DNA of 64,000 nucleotides, taken from Siphonodentalium dalli (Eukaryota; Mollusca; Scaphopoda; Gadilida; Siphonodentaliidae). Numbering within the stretch: position 1 is the first letter of the stretch; each line of letters starts with the position of its first letter. The notes under the pieces are model-generated. The model searched no databases. It had not been told where the DNA came from and was given only the letters and a program-made list of their open reading frames with translations. Shown here piece by piece: positions 32,677 through 43,425 of the stretch. Made by a program: the position numbers and the translations under genes. Location of the stretch: the NCBI GenBank assembly GCA_032622095.1, contig CP136069.1:53244760-53308759 (forward strand). The letters are read 5' to 3'.

Positions 32677-33320
32677 AACGCTTCGATCGGTTATCCAAAT
32701 CAAAATCCGTTGTGTACCAAATTCACCGGAATTCGGTCTGTGGAAATAAACTCACCTACCCAAAATGTATGGGGTCGGGGTACAAATTATCAACAGCTGC
32801 TGGAAATTTCACGCTTGACACAACATTAGTTAGAGATTGTACTATATTAAGTTCCTGGAATCAACCCCAAACCAAGCTGTATGTATAATAGAGGGGATAT
32901 ATATAGTGTTGTACTGGGAAGTCATTTGTTCCTGAATATATTTACGGTACTTTGAGTATGAGTACATGTTATCGCCCATACGGAACGAAATATTAGCACA
33001 ATATCTGAAAAATATGGCGTTTATTTCTGTACATCTGCATTTGAAATAGTTATTTTGGTCTGAATAACAAATTAAGGTCATTGGTTAGTCGTGCGGTTAG
33101 GTTGACTTATTCATTTACCAAAATTTAATCCCTTTTATTAACAGATTTTATACACATCTTGATCCATATCTATGGTTAAAAGTGAGACAAATCGGAAGAA
33201 AGTCGTAGCATATAATCCGAAGAAAGGAAAATCCACGAGTACAGGCATGCACACTGTGACATTGGTAAGCGTCGATAGATTGTTTACTCGGCAAAGTCGC
33301 CACCATGTGTGTCATATCTA

Positions 33321-33566
33321 TTAATATAACACTTCTATACTAAATACACATTATCGAACATAGTTCCCTTAGGAAATGTTCAGATAATAAGTTCAACAAA
33401 TGACCATAGGTTGAATTATTATCTGAGCATTTCCCATGCACCAATGAATATAAATCATTCTGCTTTTGTATTTGTCAGTTTTCGTCTATTTGTATAACAC
33501 GAAGACCCCTCTAAATAATACTTTAATAACTGGGCGGGGGACTCCATTTAGTATATAAAGGGTTAA
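33321..33566. mobile_element. TTAA-flanked MITE, CTATACTAAATAC family, diverged copy
   Basis: TTAA (33321-33324), then ...CTTCTATACTAAATAC. The right end is ATTTAGTATATAAAGGG, then TTAA (33563-33566). Internal arms ATGTTCAGATAATAAGTTCA and its complement form a hairpin. A better preserved relative is at 55949-56215. Confidence 0.7.
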
Positions 33567-35420
33567 ACATATTTTGTTGTGATTTATCAAATTACAAAGG
33601 GATTGGGGTACAAGTTACGGAAACTTACAGAAGATACAAGGTTGGATTACAATATTTGTGAATAAGACAACAGAGTTGTTATAATAGTCTAGGCAAATAT
33701 GGACATAGGTGTCGCCTGGAGAGGGAATTTATGAGACCTACATTTTTGGTTAGCATCAACACTTAACTTTAGGAATCCGTATGTTGGATTTGTCAGATAG
33801 GCGGACTTTTTTTCGCACCGCGTGGTTTATTGAGTCACCTGCTGATAAAATCGGTCATTTTAAAATAAAGCCGACATATTTGACAGAGTATATTCACACC
33901 TTTTTGGAAGAGATATTCATCCAATTTTGATACCTGTGAATGGGGTGATAACCAGAGTAAGGTAATACATGTAACCATTGAATCTCGGAATGACAGTCAT
34001 GACGTCATGTGACGTCAAATAATTTTAGGGTGAGACGAATATGACGATTCACGCAAAGCGTTGTCTTTCGTTTCTTATAAAATCAGAAGTAAGATAGATA
34101 TGCCTAATTATTTTATACCATGGGAAACTATTTCCAATTAGCTACGTTATAATATATCACTTATCGCTGTTGGTCGCATTATGTTTTATCAAAGGCAGAA
34201 AAATCAACCCTCCCCCTAAAGATGAGAGGCGTCAGGCTGTGGTGTATAAGGCACACAGAACGCACGATTATGTGCCAAATTGCGAAAATAACACAACGGC
34301 CGTTGATGGACCACTAAGGTATTGTCTAATAGATATGTGTAGATCTACAATTGTCGAGCATTACAGTAACAATTTTACATAATGTACCTCCTGACTCAAT
34401 TTTTTTAGATTTTTTCCCCAAAAAGATAATCTAAAATGCATTTTGTCTTCTTTCGGGAGGCAAAAATGAAAATAATGTATTAAGGGTGGAGATAATTAGT
34501 GTATACGGTAATTTCGCTCCGTCTTGGTGTAACCGGTTGTATATGGATGTATAGACACGGGTTCTTCAAAGCGTTTAATCAAATCACATCATTTAGACAG
34601 TCTGTGAATCAAATATGAATTTGCTCTACTGGGTAAAAGTTAACGATATCAGTTAATAAATGTACTATGCTATCTATTGAGCATAATTTCATTTCAGGAA
34701 AGATCAACCAAGTGGAAAACTGATTTTCAGAAACATCTGGATACTCCAGAATGGGAGGATACCGGATTTGATAAATCACCATTTATAAATCACCATTTAT
34801 CAAAATCACCATTGATAAATCACCATTTATCAATAGCAAGGAATAATGATAAACCAAATACAAGTGTGGAAGTTCAAATAAATCTAAACTAATTCAAATT
34901 TCATGCTACAATTATGCTTCAAGCAAAACAATGTTTCTTAGAATAAAATGGAAAAGCCACAGGAAAACAGTATTCAGACTAGAAGAGTCATTATGAAGCC
35001 AGAGAAATGTTTTCTCCTCTGAAATTGATCTCAGCCAAATTGATCTTTCAATTAATCCTCAAAATTACGATTAAATGTCTACTTTTCAACTTACATCATC
35101 AATGTGACAATAACTCGCCATTTTAACCTTAATTAAGCTTCATGGTTCAATCGTGAACATCGCCACCGTACTTCTTGAAATATAACTTCAAGAAACTACA
35201 AGAAACCAGACATCTTGTGTCAAACACAAGACAACTTGAGAAAATGGCTTCTCTCCATATATATATAAATGGATATCAGCACTGAAATGGTCTTTATTTA
35301 TTTATTCTCCTAGACCTCATTCTGCTTAGGTCTCTTCTTATCTTGAAAGTATATTTATTATCAAATTAACAAGTGTTTTGGTTTCTTCAGAAACTTCTTT
35401 AGAAAGGGTATGGTTCTTTC
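33567..35420. other. Gene-poor stretch
   Basis: AT-rich DNA. TTTATAAATCACCATTTATC-type short repeats occur near 34770-34825. Nothing else was recognised. Confidence 0.45.
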
Positions 35421-35669
35421 TTAGTTTAGTTTCTCAATGTCCCAATTTGGCAGACGACACAATACATACTCTATGTACACAATGGGTGCATGTATATCAC
35501 CATCTTCATCATCTGGGAACTTAAATCTGTGTCTAGGTCTCCCATAGCAGATGATGACATGCAGAATGAGGTCCCCAAATGGTGAGTTTAGTGATGCTAG
35601 CCCACTGTGCGGGGCAGCATAACTAAATTCACCCTCTGTGGCCCTCATTCTGCAAATGTCCATCACCAT
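35421..35669 (-). CDS. Unrecognised open frame, possible 3'-terminal coding remnant
   Basis: An 82-codon frame ending YVLCRLPNWDIEKLN-stop, with an acidic PDDEDGD patch. The frame remains open upstream to the edge of the element at 35705. Its composition looks more protein-like than that of neighbouring frames, but I recognise no domain and see no clear splice acceptor. It could be the last exon of an old gene, a transposon remnant, or chance. Confidence 0.22.
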   Translation of the reverse strand: MVMDICRMRATEGEFSYAAPHSGLASLNSPFGDLILHVIICYGRPRHRFKFPDDEDGDIHAPIVYIEYVLCRLPNWDIEKLN

Positions 35670-35704
35670 ATTTTGAGGCTTGCATGTATGTATGTATCTT
35701 GATT

Positions 35705-36395
35705 GGCTGCGGACACACGTACCACAGTATCTATGTCATAGTATATAGGTGTGACAATTTATTATGGTGGAGTTTGGTGACAATTGGTCGTCACAATTAA
35801 TATGCCATAGGTGGCCATGTCGCCCACTGCATAATCGCACAATGAGTCTTCCAAAGTTCGTTATGATCAGCCTTTTTCTTGTTTTGGTCCTTGTATATAT
35901 TGTTTGCTTTGTTTATTCCAGATACTTTCTCTCAGCTGCATTTCCCCCAACAATTCCGACAAACATAATAATGTTAGCGGAATAATGCGTAGAACTAAAC
36001 GTCGCAAAATTAAAAACGCAATTGGGGAACTGTCTTAATACGCCTGAAATTAATATAAGTAGATAAACATGCAGTGAGATCATACCAATAAAATACTACG
36101 TACATGAGTATGACGAGATGTGAGTGAATGAGCGGTTGCCACGGTCAAACATAATTCTGGACAATCGCTCGTGCAATTATATATAAATACAATGTAGCAA
36201 AACGTAATGAGTAGAGATCAACCTTGGTGAAACGCAATTGGTTAATTGGTCCAGTCAACTCATTGTGCGGAAACTCAGCGGGTAACATGGCGTGCTATGG
36301 CACATAATTGTGACGACCAATTGTCACCAAACTCCACCACGATAAATTGTCACACCTACTCTGGCATAGCTACTATGGTACGTGTGTCCGCAGCC
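35705..36395. mobile_element. 691-bp MITE with GGCTGCGGACACACG ends
   Basis: The left end GGCTGCGGACACACGTACCA is mirrored at 36376-36395. The inverted similarity extends about 150 bp (GTGTGACAATTTAT, GGTGGAGTTTGGTGACAATT). ATT flanks both sides (35702-35704 and 36396-36398), a possible 3-bp target duplication, which would fit PIF/Harbinger-like elements. Confidence 0.75.
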
Positions 36396-36637
36396 ATTAT
36401 GTTTCATACGATTGGCGAGGTTCAGAAATATAGGCACGATTTACTCGTATTATTGCCTATAAGCTGCCTAAGTATATATACAGAAGTGATTACATATGTT
36501 TGAACAACAGTTCTGCAGATAAACCCATACAATCGACAATGCAACGCTAAGTCAACACGATTTGGTAAATTCGTAGCAATGCACGCTGTAATGCAATGAA
36601 TGCGTAGGTGCATGCATATATATAACCAACATAAATT

Positions 36638-36724
36638 AAAGATGCATAATCTGATTTCACGCTCCTAAATTACTATTTCTTTGGCTTCGGTGGTAAAAAA
36701 AAATATTTGATTCAAGTGGGGAAC
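36638..36724 (+). repeat. Left part of an older repeat split by the 5.8-kb element
   Basis: AAAGATGCATAATCTGATTT, CTCCTAAATTACTATTTC and TTCAAGTGGGGAAC match the copies at 12312 and 7095. The repeat resumes at 42522 with AACCCGCACATCAAAGCTCA. Confidence 0.8.
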
Positions 36725-39151
36725 TAGTAGAGGCTCTTATGTACTCCCGTGTGCACTTTGTGAAGAAATATAGCGACTATGCCAATGACGTTGCTTGATA
36801 TCTCAGGCATCAGAAAACAAATGTTAGACACCTTGGGGTCGCGACGGGGTGGATTTATGACGTCATCAAGATGGCCGCCATACACAATTTCACAGTATGC
36901 ACTGAGTCAGTTTGATTAATATCTACTTGTAAATTTATTAAAGAAATTTGATTATCTCACCACTGACGTGAAACTAATACCCCATACTTCCATTTGACAG
37001 AAAAAGTGGCCACCATAAACCAAGATGGCCGCCAAAATGGCGACCGAAATTCGGAAAATTGATGATTTTTCACACTTTCCTCTTGAATCATTAACCGATG
37101 TTTGAAATTTGTAACGAATAAAGACCTAAATTTGAATAAATTCTAATATCCAACCATTTCTACAACATAATATGTCATATTTCGGATCTCATTCCTGCCA
37201 GCTATCTTTAAAATGTGAATTCAAAAATGTGCCATGAAAGTTAACCAAAATTCAATTATATGATTCTAGCCAAGAGTTGAACAGAAAATATCTGAATTTG
37301 ATGAAGATAATGTAAAAATGTTTTAAATATGTAAATTGGCATATAGTTACACTGAAAACAGTGCATTTTCGTTTAAGATGGCGGCCAAGATGGCTGCCAA
37401 AATGGAGAAATCACCAAAATCTGTCCAATTTTTATTGATATCACTCATGTGTTGGGGAAAAGTAAATATATGTAAATATGTGCTACTTTTTCGCGGACAT
37501 CCATGGACTTATAGAATGATTTGTAAAATTTGGTGAACCATATAGCTGCTTATACCGGAGAATTCAACAGAATTATACCACGAAAATTAAGTCAAATCAT
37601 CTTCATGGCAGCCACACAAAATTGCAGAATGGGCACTGAGTGAGGAAGAAAATTTAACACAGAAAATGAAGAATATTTCTACGGCAATGATAACCAAGCT
37701 TCCTTTTGAAAGAACAAGATTGATACAAAAAAAACCAAGATAGCTGTCAAAATGGCGACCGAAATATAGAAATGTGTCGAATTCTTACACATGCCCCTTA
37801 CATCATTTTCGGTTATTTGTAAACTGTGGCGAGTAGGACTTGTCTTTGTTTTTATCAGTCATGACACCAAGTACTTTGGAAAACATATTATGCGGTATTT
37901 TGTGTCTAATTGTTGTCCATATTCCGAAAAATGCAAAGTAAATAATTCGCTATGTAATTTCACAAATAAACTTGCTTCTCGAGGTTCTAAATTAACATTG
38001 GACAGAAATAGGCATAATAAAATAAACAAAAGTGTACACAGTTTTAAATATCGTTAGTGTCATTCAATTACACTCGACATTGATCTATTTGACCCAAGAT
38101 GGTCGCCAGATTGGCCGCCAAAACTCACAGTTATAAAATGTGACAAATGTTTATATTCTCAAACGGCATTTAGCAAAGGAGTTGGATATATTCGCCCAAT
38201 CTAAATTAGATACTATCATGTTAAGGTATATTGTGACTATGTTTGACCAAACATAGTTTGTTTATAATCGAGAATATATCAGAATGGACTCTTAGAAACC
38301 TAACATGAAATTGCCCAATATAATTTAAACGATCCTGCCCGTTTCCTGGGAAGGAAGTCAAACCGGATATGTGCTGACTATCATTATAAGAGCATAACGA
38401 GTACTCGAACGCAAAATAATCCCTGCAGTCATAATACAGACAGAAATCCAACTTTATGGCTATATTATTTCGTTTGGGGCAGATCTGCTTTATTCGTTGC
38501 CTATTCTTGATGAATTGTTGACCACGTTGATTTCGCCCGGCCACAAAAATTTAGAAGATTCAGGAAAAATATCACACCTTGACTTCATCGAAGTCGAAGT
38601 TGCATTGCTATCATACTGCCACCGGGAAATATAATTGCTCAACTTAGAAATACACAGGCATGACTTGTTAGTGCAAACATTATTTCGTATCTAATTATAA
38701 AACAGTTGTGTCTAATAAGATACAATAAGGGGAGATTGCATTGTTCAGTTTCTTGTTTTTGGCATATCTGTGTTTCATCACCCGAAATTCGTTTGAATAG
38801 TTGAGACATTGTCACACTTCTCAAGACGTGAGTCAGCACATGTACCACTCTTATTACTTCGTCCAATAGATGGTCACATCGATGATAGTCTAACTACAAC
38901 CAACTCACCCCAGCAACTACAGTTGAATTACAAACTCATCTCGCAAGCTAACAGAGCTCACCACAAAACTCTCCGACTGCATATCAGAGACTCCATATAA
39001 AATTTTTGCTTCGGTTGTGGAATGGAGAGTTCATAATACAGATATAATAAATAAATGTCAATACGGCCGCTGACCTCATAGCAGATACATTGCATATTCA
39101 CTTCGATGTAGTCTAACAGAACTGTGCACAAACCGAGTTAATGGTTGTCAG

Positions 39152-39157
39152 TTTATT
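39152..39157 (-). promoter_or_regulatory. Polyadenylation signal AATAAA
   Basis: AATAAA on the minus strand, 40 nt after the stop codon of the terminal exon 39197-39259. This is the normal spacing for a 3' UTR this short. Confidence 0.5.
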
Positions 39158-39196
39158 TTAGAATATGTCAAAACATCAGTATGGGGCAAATATAGC

Positions 39197-39259
39197 CTAA
39201 GGTTTGTCATTCTCCATGTCGAATCCAGCAAGTGACAATAACGGCTCCTCAACTTCTTC
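39197..39259 (-). pseudogene. Decayed gene in 5.8-kb transposon: terminal exon
   Basis: A 63-nt exon after acceptor gttgacaaccag encodes EEVEEPLLSLAGFDMENDKP and a stop. It continues the frame of exon 39334-39663 in phase 0. The acidic, compact C-terminus followed by AATAAA looks like a genuine gene end. The protein family is not recognised. Confidence 0.55.
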
Positions 39260-39333
39260 CTGGTTGTCAACGAAAAAATATCGTGAAATCAAAATGCCTA
39301 TGCCTAGTGCCTGGATATTTAGTGATGAAATAC

Positions 39334-39663
39334 CTCATCGAAACACCAGAAGCTCATCTTTGGTCCATGCCATATGATGGTGCATCGAAGTAATGAATAC
39401 AGTGACGGGTCATCAAGATCATTTAATGGAACGTTAATTAAGATTTCTTGCAAAACGTCCACATGGCGACATTCATTAGCATTATACATCAACTGTTAGT
39501 TCACAGAAAGTAAAGGTCTTCGAATCACAGAAACCCCGCAATCTCGAACGAAATCCTTTAATTGTCCATCGAACAAATGTAGTTTATATAATTTGCTGGC
39601 AAACCGTACAACCATAATAGTCGGATCCACAAGTAAGCCAATATCAAGCTTGGAATATAGATA
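39334..39663 (-). pseudogene. Decayed gene in 5.8-kb transposon: penultimate exon with in-frame stop
   Basis: This 330-nt exon (110 codons, phase 0 to 0) runs from acceptor caacttttgcgcag to donor gtattt. It encodes YLYSKLDIGLLVDPTIMVVR, FASKLYKL and FVRDCGVSVIRRPLLSVN, then a TAA at 39496-39498. The same frame then continues open with VDVLQEILINVPLNDLDD and ends WCFDE. The codons on both sides look coding and the next exon fits in frame, so I read TAA as a nonsense mutation. No known domain was recognised; the leucine-rich pattern suggests helices. Confidence 0.55.
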
Positions 39664-39915
39664 CTGCGCAAAAGTTGGAAGTAATAGATAACAATGTTAT
39701 GCTTGAATTGAGAGAATATTGTGGATTGTTAGCTATTTGAAGAGTCCATAACTGAAATTTACTTCAACTATTGCTCAGGAAGGTATAAGATTACAACGTT
39801 TAACGACCTGCGTTTTCTGCAGACCTGATTTCATTGTAGTGGGATATCAAATGTTCCTGTATAAAACATCTGGAAAGAATACTACAAACTTTCCACCCAA
39901 TAATAATACATGTAC

Positions 39916-40331
39916 CTCAACATGTCGATGAGTTGAATTGCCTCTACAGCCAAGTCGAACTGTGCATTGGTGCGAAAATTATTATCAATTTTATCTGGAA
40001 CATTGCCGATAGCCGATACAATTACAGAAATGCAGGCATTTAAAGAAATTTTGGTGTGAATGTGTTTCTTGTATGACATTTTGATGAGACCGCATAACGC
40101 AAGCATGAAAGAACTTCGATAACACATGTGACAAATATGACTTAGGTGCATAAGTTCTGCACAGGAAGATGGGGATCATACACGGAACGAACTTGCAGTA
40201 TATGCAATATCCAGAAAACTATCTCTGTGGAACTCAAATACACATGTATACCAATTGAACTCATTATATATGAGGCTATCTTCCCATCCCAGCTCGATCA
40301 AAATCAGCCACGCCATTCGCAAATCTTGGGT
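39916..40331 (-). pseudogene. Decayed gene in 5.8-kb transposon: upstream exon with in-frame TGA
   Basis: Acceptor ctgactccag at the start; possible gtacat donor at the end. The open frame reads TQDLRMAWLILIELGWEDSL, FNWYTCVFEFHRDSFLDIAY, a TGA at 40176-40178, then ELMHLSHICHMCYRSSFMLA, TKISLNACISVIVSAIGNV and FDLAVEAIQLIDML. The reading is continuous apart from the TGA, which a CGA-to-TGA change would explain. The alpha-helical pattern resembles ARM/HEAT-type repeats, but this is only an impression. The end phase does not match exon 39334-39663, so an exon between them is missing or the splice site is lost. Confidence 0.5.
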
Positions 40332-40397
40332 CTGGAGTCAGTGAGTTGACCTATGAGCTGTCCAGAGCTCCACAACAGTTTCTGTTTTGGTACGAAC

Positions 40398-40532
40398 CTG
40401 AACATAATTTATCTCTAGTCGCTATATATCGCATGTAATAAGCAGAGTCTGGTAGAAATCCGCCGATCATCTGAACATCTGAACGCTCTCGTTTGGTAGT
40501 CTGCGACAAAGCAATTACTGTCATATAATCCC
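40398..40532 (-). pseudogene. Decayed gene in 5.8-kb transposon: possible further upstream exon
   Basis: From a gtgtgcatcag acceptor to a gttcgt donor, the frame reads GDYMTVIALSQTTKRERSDV then QMIGGFLPDSAYYMRYIATR. It looks protein-like, but its phase does not fit the next exon as drawn. Lower confidence than the downstream exons. Confidence 0.33.
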
Positions 40533-42521
40533 CTGATGCACACACAATATGAACTAGATGTTATTCAAGGACGAGCAATTGTAAATTTTCTCAGTTTCAC
40601 AAAAGTATACCCTGTGTTTTCGTACATGTATATTAATAAGAACGAATCACACAAATATTAGCTCCTATTCTTATATTTGGACATAGTATACACTAATTAT
40701 TAAGCTTGTTAACATGGAAGATGTCTGTAATGTCAACGCATTATATGCCGCTACTGTTTTTGGGTACTGCATTGTGTGATGTCCATTCAATTAATTTCCG
40801 TGAGCAGCTGAATTTCGGTAGAATTGACTTAGTATGATGGCATTACATGAGCAATACAGGAGTCAAGTGAAAAATTCTAAGCCAAACCCCATAAGGGGGG
40901 GGGCGATATCAAGGGGAAGTAATTAAAGTATTGCTCAATATCGACAGCCTTATTGTTGAGGTAGGTCGAGTCACCCAAATCAGGACATTTCCGATGTACA
41001 TGTAATGATGGATGTAATCAGCATATATTCAGATTTGGATAATTTCAAATAGGTCAACATCAGATGAATTTATCTACTTTTCATGGTTTCTGTTTCCATT
41101 CTCATGAAATCTCGGATATAAGCAGCTACTGTTCGCAACATATTCATATTGTATCAGATTGTATCAGCATTCCTGGCACTTTGTCAACAAGGGAACAGAT
41201 GTGTTTACCAGTAGTCACTGAAACCCACATTAGGAGCGTTATCAATGAAAACTAGCAAATTTGGATGATTTCTCCATTTTGGTAACCTTCTGAGTCACCG
41301 TCCTGAATTTAGATTCATGTGGATAATAATATGTTAATCTAACATATCATGGTTGTCGAATGATTAGATAGTATAATTCATTCAAAATAAGGTTGCTAGT
41401 AGCCACCGATTTCAAACCGCTGTGAATAATTTAAGAGGCGAGTGTGAAAAATCATCAATTATTAGAATTTCGGTCGCCGTTTTGGGAGCCATCTTGGATT
41501 TTGAGGTCCAAATTGCACCATCAAGAGGAAGTGTGATCCAATGTTATTATTGGTCGCGAAACATAATCATTTCACTATCTAAATTTTCCTCCCAGACTCA
41601 ATGCCAACTCTGAAATTGTTCATGGTTGCCATTTTGATGATTTCATCTCATTTTCGTCGTTTCATTCTCTCGAATTCTTGAGTATAAACAGCCATTGCTC
41701 ACAAACTATTCATATTGTTTCATATCTCCATGTTATTACGCCAACACGGAGCAAATATATTCACATATATTAACTAAATCGCACATTAGGAGAGATATCA
41801 AAGAAAATTTGACAAATTTTAGTGATTTATCAATTTTGGCAACCATTTTGGTCGCCATCTTGAATACAGATGCACTTTTTTGGTTGTAATGATATGGCAA
41901 TCTATATATTTAAACCTGTTGCAAATGTTTGTCATCAAATTCAGCTATTTTCTGGCTAACACTTGGCTTGAATTACAAAATCGATATTTGGTAAAATTTC
42001 ATAGCATATTTATGAATTCACATTTTGACGACATTTTGTAGAAATAAGACCCAAGGTATGACATATTATCATGTTCAAATGGTTAGGTATTCAAATGTAT
42101 TTAAAATTAAGTTGCTATTAGCCACTGATTTCAAACAACCGTTAATGTTTTATGAGACATGTGTGAAAATTCATTATTTTTCCGAACTTCGGGTGCCATT
42201 TTGGTGGCCATCTTGGTTAAATGTGGTCAATTTTTCTGTCAAAGTGAAGCCTGTTATCATAATATCACAACAGTAGAGAAATATTATATTTCCTACCATA
42301 AATTCACTACTAGCTATTAATCAAACTGATTCAGTGCCTACTCTGAAATGTTGGATGGCGGCCATCTTGATGACGTCATAAAACCACCCAGTCGCGACCC
42401 CCAGGTGTCTAACATTTGTTTTCTGGTGCCCCAGATATCAAGCAACATCATGAGCATAGTGGCTATATTTCTTCACAAAATGCACACGGGAGCCAAAAAA
42501 TGGACATAAGAGCCTCTACTA

Positions 42522-42780
42522 AACCCGCACATCAAAGCTCAGAGTTATCATATATCGATATTTGAAATTGTTATTTTCACCACCTGGAATATTTGGCGGC
42601 CTGGCAAATATTCGACGAATGCCGACCGACATACTCTCGATACCAAGTTGCATTGAACAAAATGTTGATATATAACACTTTTTGTGCAATTTTCTATTAT
42701 ACTTGACAGTGGTTAGCATTATTTTTTGGCAATTAATCGATTATGATAACTAAAGCGGCATTTTTCAAGAAATGTTGTTG
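42522..42780 (+). repeat. Right part of the split older repeat
   Basis: AACCCGCACATCAAAGCTCA, GAGTTATCATATATCGATAT and TTATTTTCACCA match the 12400-12480 copy. A further shared segment follows (ATTAATCGATTATGATAACT, compare 12648). Confidence 0.75.
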
Positions 42781-43425
42781 TTACCTCTCCCTAACAAGTT
42801 TTATACTGTTCCCGTGGTATACACTAATACATTATGAATGGAAGACATCTGTCCGGAAACGCTTCTATCAGTTAATATTGATTGTAATACAATTTGTTCT
42901 GGCATAATACATATAAACTTTTGGGACACTTTTGCTGGCTAATTTTAGAACAGAAACTCCAGTCGATCTCGGGGAAAGGTTTGAAGCTCAGCAAGCGGGA
43001 TAAATCTATCTTGTTAGCACGCTCCGTCAAGACAGAATGTCACTTCGTTTCAGATATTTGGCTGCATGCACACGTCATAAACAACTTGATTATGCCTTTA
43101 TAGGCAGATGATATAACAACTCTTCAATATTGTCTGTTTTATTCACAGAAGAAGATATTTGTAGTCTTGAAATCAGGTATAAATTATGTTGTTGTTATTG
43201 TAATTATGGCCATGAAGAGATACAACATCTTCAAGGACTTTGATTCGGTTCTGTACGATACTTCAACTTGTGGTTTAGTCAGATTATTTTGTCCTTGTAG
43301 GCCGAAATCTTAAACTAAGTTGTTTTTCTTCTTATTTGTAACACGACGAAATGTTCTAATAATATGGGGGAGAGTGACACTGAAAGCCGCAGAGACTCGG
43401 AACCAGGTAAATATTTTGTTGTGAT
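42781..43425. other. Between split repeat and MIEAP gene; dispersed repeat similarity
   Basis: About 42830-42930 resembles 10240-10340. The remainder includes the 3' flank of the MIEAP-domain gene. No other gene was recognised. Confidence 0.4.

Larger units (their letters stand above)
36725..42521. mobile_element. 5.8-kb transposon with long inverted repeats and a captured or encoded gene
   Basis: The ends are TAGTAGAGGCTCTTATGT and its complement. Inverted similarity, diverged, continues about 1.4 kb inward (GACACC..GGGGTCGCGAC, ATGACGTCATCAAGATGGCC, and repeated AAGATGGCGGCC motifs). The flanks are AAC (36722-36724) and AAC (42522-42524), and the interrupted repeat is continuous across them, so insertion with a 3-bp duplication is direct evidence. 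The superfamily is unknown; 3-bp duplications occur in several groups. The central 2.5 kb holds a decayed minus-strand gene. Confidence 0.85.
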
